From Kiloniellaceae bacterium (GTDB lineage: Bacteria; Pseudomonadota; Alphaproteobacteria; Kiloniellales; Kiloniellaceae): 5,750 nucleotides of DNA. Below the pieces are notes generated by a model. The model made no database searches, was not told the origin of the DNA, and worked only from the letters and a program-made list of their open reading frames with translations. The stretch covers positions 1 through 5,750 of the forward strand of contig JAJFGM010000785.1 of the NCBI GenBank assembly GCA_021776145.1, in the 5' to 3' direction. Shown one piece after another: positions 4,909 to 5,750 of the stretch. The first letter of the stretch is position 1; each line of letters opens with the position of its first letter. The position numbers and the translations under genes are program-made.

Positions 4909-4914
4909 TCAGCG
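4766..4914 (+). repeat. dispersed repeat, copy B
   Basis: The second copy of the repeat at 2925-3072, in direct orientation, 1,841 bp to the right. It starts 3 bp after the strong hairpin and runs across the stop codon of mlrC (4909-4911). The closing ATCAGCG motif of the repeat (4908-4914) supplies, in reverse, the CGC-TGA that ends mlrC. Confidence 0.85.
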
Positions 4915-5750
4915 CGACTCCCATTCGGTATCGGGGTCCAGCGGAAAGACCGGCCGGGGCAGGCCGCGCCAGGTGAAGCGCGAGAGGACCGGACTGGTCA
5001 GGCCGGGGGTGTCGACCTCGACCACCTGCTCCGCCGCGAACCAGGGCGCGAAGCCGGCGCGGAAATGGCCGCGCGATTTGACACAGACCGTGCGTGCCGC
5101 GCCGATGTCGAGGCCGAACTGCTCGAAAAACTTGGGGTCGGCGGTTTGTTGGCGTTTACTGATGACGACGACTTGCACGCCCCCCTCGCCGCCAATCTCT
5201 AGCAGCGCGGACGGCCCCAGCCGCAGCTGGGTGTCCTTGTAAATGCCGAGCCGGCCGACAATGTTGCCGTCCGCCAGGGCGACCACCCGGGCCTCGGCGG
5301 CGAATTCCTTGGCCTGTTCGCTTTCGCCGGCGCGGTTGAAACGCGCCAGAAAGCGCCCGCCATGCCCCACTTCATGGGCTTCGCTGGCCAGGGCGGGATC
5401 GACGAAGGAGCCCATGAGGACCGAACGCGCGGCGGCCTTGACCAGGGCCGCGAGCAGCCAGGTGGTGTTGCCGCCGCCGCCGCCGCCCGGATTGTCCGCC
5501 ACCTCGGCGATGATCACGGCCGGCAGGCCGGGATCGCGGCCGCGCGCGACGGCCAGGGCCACCGCGCCCTCCAGCGCGGTCAAGGGCTTCTGAAATTCCT
5601 GCCGCCACGACCAGACCTTTTCGGCGATTTCGTCGGCCAGGGCGTCGGCCGCGGTTTGCTCGTCGCGAGCGGTGACGACGATTGAAAGGCCGCACTTGGG
5701 CGAGTCGCTGAAGGCGAAACCGCCCAGGACCGAGACGTTGAGGATGGTGC
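4909..5750 (-). CDS. mlrC: MlrC-type M81 family metallopeptidase (C-terminal part)
   Basis: The frame is open from the right window edge to TGA, giving 279 residues; the start lies outside. Family members are about 480-500 residues, so the N-terminal metal-binding half (PF07364) is mostly missing and the visible part is largely the MlrC C-terminal domain (PF07171). Family features in order: VSVLGGFAFSDSPKCGLSIVV (~5-25), a helix with W-S-W-R (~46-49), VADNPGGG (83-90, the family's signature loop, here with six glycines), a GG/DG-rich middle, VKSRGHFRAGF (~223-233) and VDTPGL (~245-250). MlrC of Sphingopyxis degrades linearised microcystin; most homologues have other, unknown substrates, so the symbol denotes the family only. 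Codons are strongly G/C-ending. A TTG inside the frame (5583) is an ordinary Leu codon, because the homology continues upstream of it. Confidence 0.9.
   Translation of the reverse strand, partial: TILNVSVLGGFAFSDSPKCGLSIVVTARDEQTAADALADEIAEKVWSWRQEFQKPLTALEGAVALAVARGRDPGLPAVIIAEVADNPGGGGGGNTTWLLAALVKAAARSVLMGSFVDPALASEAHEVGHGGRFLARFNRAGESEQAKEFAAEARVVALADGNIVGRLGIYKDTQLRLGPSALLEIGGEGGVQVVVISKRQQTADPKFFEQFGLDIGAARTVCVKSRGHFRAGFAPWFAAEQVVEVDTPGLTSPVLSRFTWRGLPRPVFPLDPDTEWESR

Noticed and set aside
5243..5685. Plus-strand frames opposite mlrC
   Set aside because: High-GC shadows; the minus strand carries clear MlrC family motifs throughout.

Overview
The window looks like chromosomal DNA of a GC-rich proteobacterium, most likely an alphaproteobacterium. 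The basis is the tRNA-Phe sequence, a DUF1488 protein, a DUF4389 protein ending in Ala/Lys-rich repeats, and an MlrC (peptidase family M81) gene with strongly G/C-ending codons. No species can be named from the sequence alone.

Layout from left to right. A complete tRNA-Phe(GAA) with encoded CCA lies at 62-137. Two small plus-strand genes follow: a DUF1488-type protein (297-563) and an unrecognised 100-residue protein with a strong ribosome binding site (690-992). Three minus-strand genes come next: an Abi-alpha (DUF4393) family protein (1093-1794), a divergent uracil-DNA-glycosylase-superfamily protein (2054-2830) and a DUF4389 membrane protein with a six-residue-period tail (3108-3662). Then comes a gene-poor stretch (3663-4115) holding a REP/MITE-like inverted repeat, followed by a plus-strand exported coiled-coil protein (4116-4610). 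The window ends inside a minus-strand mlrC gene, of which only the C-terminal 279 residues are present (4909 to the edge).

The most interesting part is the tandem pair of a UDG-fold glycosylase-like protein and an Abi-alpha protein, in an accessory-looking stretch close to a tRNA gene. The glycosylase-like gene is locally much AT-richer than mlrC (23/60 G+C at 2221-2280 against 45/60 at 5461-5520, counted by hand). It keeps the catalytic-type Asp and His of UDGs but has changed motif residues, so a nucleic-acid-directed defence role is possible. That is an inference, not a demonstration.

The second notable signal is a diverged dispersed repeat of about 150 bp in direct orientation (2925-3072 and 4766-4914). 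It brackets the DUF4389 and coiled-coil genes, and its right-hand copy contains the stop codon of mlrC. The mismatch pattern argues that the repeat is non-coding. A cluster of short GACCCC-type units and a perfect palindrome sit beside the left copy, directly upstream of the glycosylase-like gene. No integrase, transposase, CRISPR array, rRNA or convincing intrinsic terminator was seen.
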